Part shown: piece after piece, positions 60,535-64,000 of the stretch
Position numbering within the stretch: position 1 is the first letter of the stretch
Layout: each line of letters starts with the position of its first letter
Assembly: GCA_007258455.2 (NCBI GenBank)
Contig: VDFB02373365.1
Location: 221,620,552-221,684,551, forward strand
Source of the DNA: Sequoia sempervirens
Lineage: Eukaryota; Streptophyta; Pinopsida; Cupressales; Cupressaceae
Reading direction: 5' to 3'
Length of the DNA stretch: 64,000 nucleotides
Notes under the pieces: generated by a model
Database searches by the model: none
What the model was told of the DNA's origin: nothing
What the model saw: only the letters and a program-made list of their open reading frames with translations
Position numbers and translations under genes: made by a program

Positions 60535-60539
60535 CTACC
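60535..60539. repeat. Target-site duplication of element F, right (CTACC)
   Basis: Copy of 54019-54023. GAATCCATTGA follows, matching the repeat unit GAATCCATTGAG of the D ORF. Confidence 0.8.
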
Positions 60540-62269
60540 GAATCCATTGAACACCCAACTCTTACCCCAAGAGCCGTCGAACCCATCAACAACATACAAA
60601 TCCCATCCATTCCTCCCACTCCTATTATTATCAAAATCCATTCCCTTGAGCTTCATGAATCCTCCATCCCTCCATCTTCCCCCCTTGAAGAGTCCCTACA
60701 AGACTCCATTATCATGCCTCCTGCACATAGGGAGTCATGCCAAGAGCCTAATCCAAAGCATGCCAACATATCCCCTTCTTTAGATCAAGATCCTACCATC
60801 CCATCCAGTCCACCTCAAGATCATAGTCCCCCATCCCTTCCATCCCATGATCCCCTTGTCATTCAAGCTTCCACCGCTCCATCTCCATCTCCATTGCATG
60901 ATCCCACTACCACAAATCTAGATCCTATCATATCCCTTGATCCCTCTCCCGATACCACCCATCCAAATGCTGCTATCCCATCATCTCCCTCTCATGATCC
61001 CCCATCATTGCCTAAAACTGCTATCCCCACACCGCCTGCATATCCCCTTGGTACTCTCACATTCTTCCATGGTGGCCTCCTTGCAGAAGAAAAACACAGT
61101 GTATTTACCACCCATCATCCTCCACCTAATAATGGACTCACATCATGTTTTCAGAATAACACAAATCCTATCATGGATCGCATGCTCAAGAAAATGAACT
61201 ATTAAGGAAAAGGTCTAGGCCTTCATGAGCAAGGTATCTTAGAGCCCATCCAAGTCAAAGAACAAATTTGCATGCAAGGTCTTGGACCTATTTCCCAAGA
61301 CTCACAATCTAAAGATGTTGGTACAACCTCTAGACGTCCTCAACGAACCTTTTCCAAAAGAAATGTCGGCTCTTTCCATTGCTCCACCAAATCATATGCT
61401 GCTATCCCTCCTCTATCGTATCGCCTCAAAACAACCATCCATATTCCTCCTTCATTTGCTCCATCCATTTTGGGTCCTTACATCCCTCCATCCACCATAT
61501 CCCATCCTTCATCTACTCCATCCATCTTGGGTTCTTATGTCCCTATACCCTAAAATCACCTCCTCCATCTCATCCTATCCATCCTCTCATCCATTCATCA
61601 CCTATCCATGTCATCCATCATAAACATCCCACTCGCATGTCCCCTAATCAGGATCAACAAAGGCACATACCTAATCATCCTCCATTTACACATAATCCCT
61701 ATACTCCTACCTCCATCACTCTACGTCATCCATCTCCTCGTACCCATCCCATTTCTATCAAAAGCACTTTGGATACTAAAGTAAAAAGGAATAAATCCAA
61801 ACATCTACATGAATCTAAGGCTCCCCATGTCCCCTCCAAAATACATGGTGAAGAGAAGAAAAATCTAAATCTAAATCAAATCCGTAGGCCACAAAGGCCC
61901 ACCAAAGCAAAGATCAAAACCATGTGGATCCTAAAGAAAAAAGATGCAATGCCATCACATGAAAAATCTGTAAGAACATCCAAAGTCGCTAATCCAAAAG
62001 CTAATCATACACCCCTTTCATCTCCTAAGTCTTCTTTGGGTCCCTGTGTCCTAAAATTCACCATTCCATCTCCTCCATTATCCCCACAGTCTCCATCCCT
62101 TAATCCTATTATCTTTTCACATCCACTACGACATGTGCCAATGTTGGTCCTGAACACATCTCCCCATCACATATCCACCCCATCATTCTATCCATACCCT
62201 TTCCAACATCCCACCCATTATCCCATGTATCTCCCCTCTCAAATCCCTCTAATTCATCCTCTTGCATAA
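60540..62269 (+). pseudogene. Element D ORF, second part, with G-patch-like motif
   Basis: Continues the D frame (ESIEHPTLTPRAVEPINN...) open to TAA 61203-61205, i.e. 221 codons of Pro/Ser/His-rich sequence. It ends in a G-patch-like motif: DRMLKKMNY-stop-GKGLGLHEQGILEPIQVKEQ at about 61174-61270. After that, frames shift repeatedly. 61379-62269 is low-complexity Pro/His/Ser with a Lys-rich patch (KVKRNKSKHLHESKAPHV). No protease, RT, RNase H or integrase motif is visible, although in element C the protease stands before the G-patch. D therefore looks like a polymerase-less derivative of the C-type lineage. Confidence 0.6.
61171..61255 (+). pseudogene. Element D G-patch-like motif
   Basis: KMNY-stop-GKGLGLHEQGILEPI; the stop TAA (61203) replaces a likely CAA. 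It shares K-x-M-x-Y-x-G-K-G-L-x-x-H-E-Q with element C (44470-44575). G-patch domains are glycine-rich motifs of RNA-processing factors and some retroviral and retrotransposon polyproteins. Confidence 0.65.
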
Positions 62270-63534
62270 TCCATTTATCCTAATAAGGTTGTACTAACAT
62301 CCAGCAATTGCTTCAAACATGGGCTCTTAATACCTCATATGGAACTTGATGCTTGCGTCCTTCATCCATATCCTTATCATATGTCTTCTACATCCCTATC
62401 CTTATCCATTTTCATCCCCTCGCTATCTAAAAAACCAAAAAAGTCAAAAAAATCCACACAAGTCTAAAAAAGTCAAAAAAATTCAAAAAATATCAAAAAA
62501 ATTAAAAAAATAAAATAGTAAAGAGAAATAATTCATCCAATGGTGAAAACTTGGCAAACAAGTGCCTTGGATAAATACCATGATGAAAACCTGGCAAACA
62601 TGCGTCATGCGTAAATCCCCATCTGTACTTGGGGCAACTTCCTAATATGCATTCCCTCCATCTGCTATGCTTCCAACTATGCACCCGTCTTCCTGTTATC
62701 CGTCCTCTTCATAAATCCCCTCCATCCCACCTATCTTCCGCATCCTACCATCATATCCCATTTATCTCCCATCTCTCCATCCTTCTTGTGATTTTGATCA
62801 AAACAGGGGCACCTATCTATACATGCTTTGGCCACCTCTTGGTATACATTCCCTTCATCCATGCTCTATTGTATTCCTTGGTCACCCATCCTATCCTCCT
62901 CTAGTTATCTCCTTTTCCCATCCACTCATCTTCCATCCCTCATGCCTCATCATATATGACATATCTAGAGTGGAGGCATTTGCTTCCTTTGTGATATAGT
63001 CCTTGGAGACATCATCTATCATAACATCCCTTCATCTCCCTCTCCATCTATCACAACATCCCTTCCATCTCCCCATCCTTATCTTCGTATCCATCTATCC
63101 TAGCATCCCTTTTATCTCCCAATCCTTATATTCCTATCCATCCAAACAATCCCTCCCATCCCCCATCCCTATATCTCTATCCATTCTTTCATCTTTATCC
63201 CCATCCCATCTCATCCCATCTCACAATCCCTTGTCATTGGTATCTAGCTATAGACCTCCCTCCATGCAACCCAATGCCATTTATCTAATTGTCATCCCTC
63301 TTGCTTCTCTTGCACATCTTTCCAATCCCCTATCACTTTTCATCAGTCATCTATCTATCATATCATCCTCCCAAGTCATTTTAATGATTTGGATAACTAT
63401 CCCATCCCTGAGATTTATGTGATCATCATCATCATGTACAATCCAACAGGTCTATCCTATCTCATCCTATCGGTCCTATCTTTTTATCCACTTATCCTGT
63501 CATCCTCCTTTATCCATCATTTATCCATTTATCT
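62270..63534 (+). mobile_element. Element D 3' noncoding region
   Basis: C/T-rich (ATCCATCCC, ATCTCCC words). Includes an AAAAAAGTCAAAAAA run (62440-62515) and a two-copy ~40-bp repeat, GGTGAAAACTTGGCAAACAAG / GATGAAAACCTGGCAAACATG (62541-62620). Open frames here are low complexity. Confidence 0.5.
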
Positions 63535-64000
63535 TTGGTCTTTTGTCGAACTACGTTGCCCCTATGCTTTCACGTAGGCAAGGTCAATCATTTGATTCGC
63601 CCCCGGGGATCCTTTATCATCTATCATCGGTCTTTCTTCTTTTTCCATCCTGTCATCCATCAAAGTCCCCATCATGGTCCGTTGTTAGCCTCTTGTCGAA
63701 CTACATTGCCCCTGTGCTTTCACGTAGGCAAGGTCGATCATTTGATCCGCCCCCAGGGATCCTTTATCATCTATCATCGGTCTTTCTTCTTTTTCCATCC
63801 TATCATCCATCGAAGTTTCCATCATGGTCCGTTGTCAGCCTCTTGTCAAACTATGTTTCCCTTGCGCTTTCACGTAGGCAAGGTCGATCACTTGATTCAC
63901 CCCTGAGGCTCCTCTATCATCTGGCATCAGTCTTTCTACTTTGTCCATCCACTCTATTATCATCTATCATTGATCTTCATTGTCCACTTTGCTCCTTTTT
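63535..64000 (+). repeat. Tandem array R4, 150-bp units (continues past the window)
   Basis: TGTCGAACTAC words at 63544, 63694 and 63844 (TGTCAAACTAT) give an exact 150-bp period. Each unit contains TTTCACGTAGGCAAGGTC and ATCATCTATCATCGGTC. The 63535-63906 frame is open only because 150 is a multiple of three. Confidence 0.9.

Noticed and set aside
63535..63906. 123-aa frame with three similar segments
   Set aside because: Direct translation of the 150-bp tandem repeat; no start context or domain.

Overview
This is a stretch of a large, AT-rich plant nuclear genome made almost entirely of decayed LTR retrotransposons. I found no intact protein-coding gene. Low-copy remnants are a broken 2-oxoglutarate dioxygenase-like sequence (1555-2310, minus) and a few unidentified, broken reading frames. 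Ty1/copia and Ty3/gypsy debris, an antisense plant mobile domain frame, solo LTRs and nested insertions point to a seed plant with a big genome. A conifer or other gymnosperm is my guess from the overall look; nothing here proves it.

Layout. 0-6.4 kb: noncoding sequence with a dioxygenase fragment and a TA/CA microsatellite. 6.4-11.1 kb and 19.8-23.3 kb: two copies, in opposite orientation, of one noncoding LTR element (A minus, B plus). Copy A is interrupted by a solo LTR (8848-10234, target duplication GTTCC). 11.1-12 kb: an array of palindromic GGTTCC/GGAACC units. 13-13.9 kb: a minus-strand retroposon end with a coiled-coil frame. 14.3-15.1 kb: minus-strand copia gag-protease. A 100-N gap follows. 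15.2-18.7 kb: the 3' part of a gypsy element (G) with an antisense mobile-domain frame and its 3' LTR. 25.9-28.7 kb: a 2.8-kb solo copia-type LTR (GAAAG duplication). 30.6 and 33.1 kb: two small target-primed insertions. 32.1-32.9 kb: an unidentified pseudogene.

36-45 kb: a gypsy element (C: gag, protease, G-patch-like motif) whose gag is split by a copia-like element E (36967-42039, duplication TACCA). E has an iMet-type primer site, tandem zinc knuckles and, in place of pol, a 705-codon frame of unknown function.

47.2-64 kb: a second gypsy element (D) with LTR 47154-48363, a primer site, a long leader of three palindrome-based tandem arrays, and a proline-rich frame from 52846. That frame is split by a 6.5-kb insertion F (54024-60534, duplication CTACC). 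Removing F and one duplication copy returns the D frame exactly. F carries a promoter, a short exon, a 1.1-kb intron and a ~1200-codon frame that resembles the E frame in architecture. D continues past the right edge through a 150-bp tandem repeat.

The most unusual content is the E/F frame family: large proteins with a helical N-terminal part, a basic/acidic linker and a helical C-terminal part, carried by TG...CA-ended, 5-bp-duplicating elements, one of which (F) shows no terminal repeats by eye. Most premature stops in the window can be read as C-to-T changes at Gln, Arg or Trp codons, as expected from decay of methylated cytosines.
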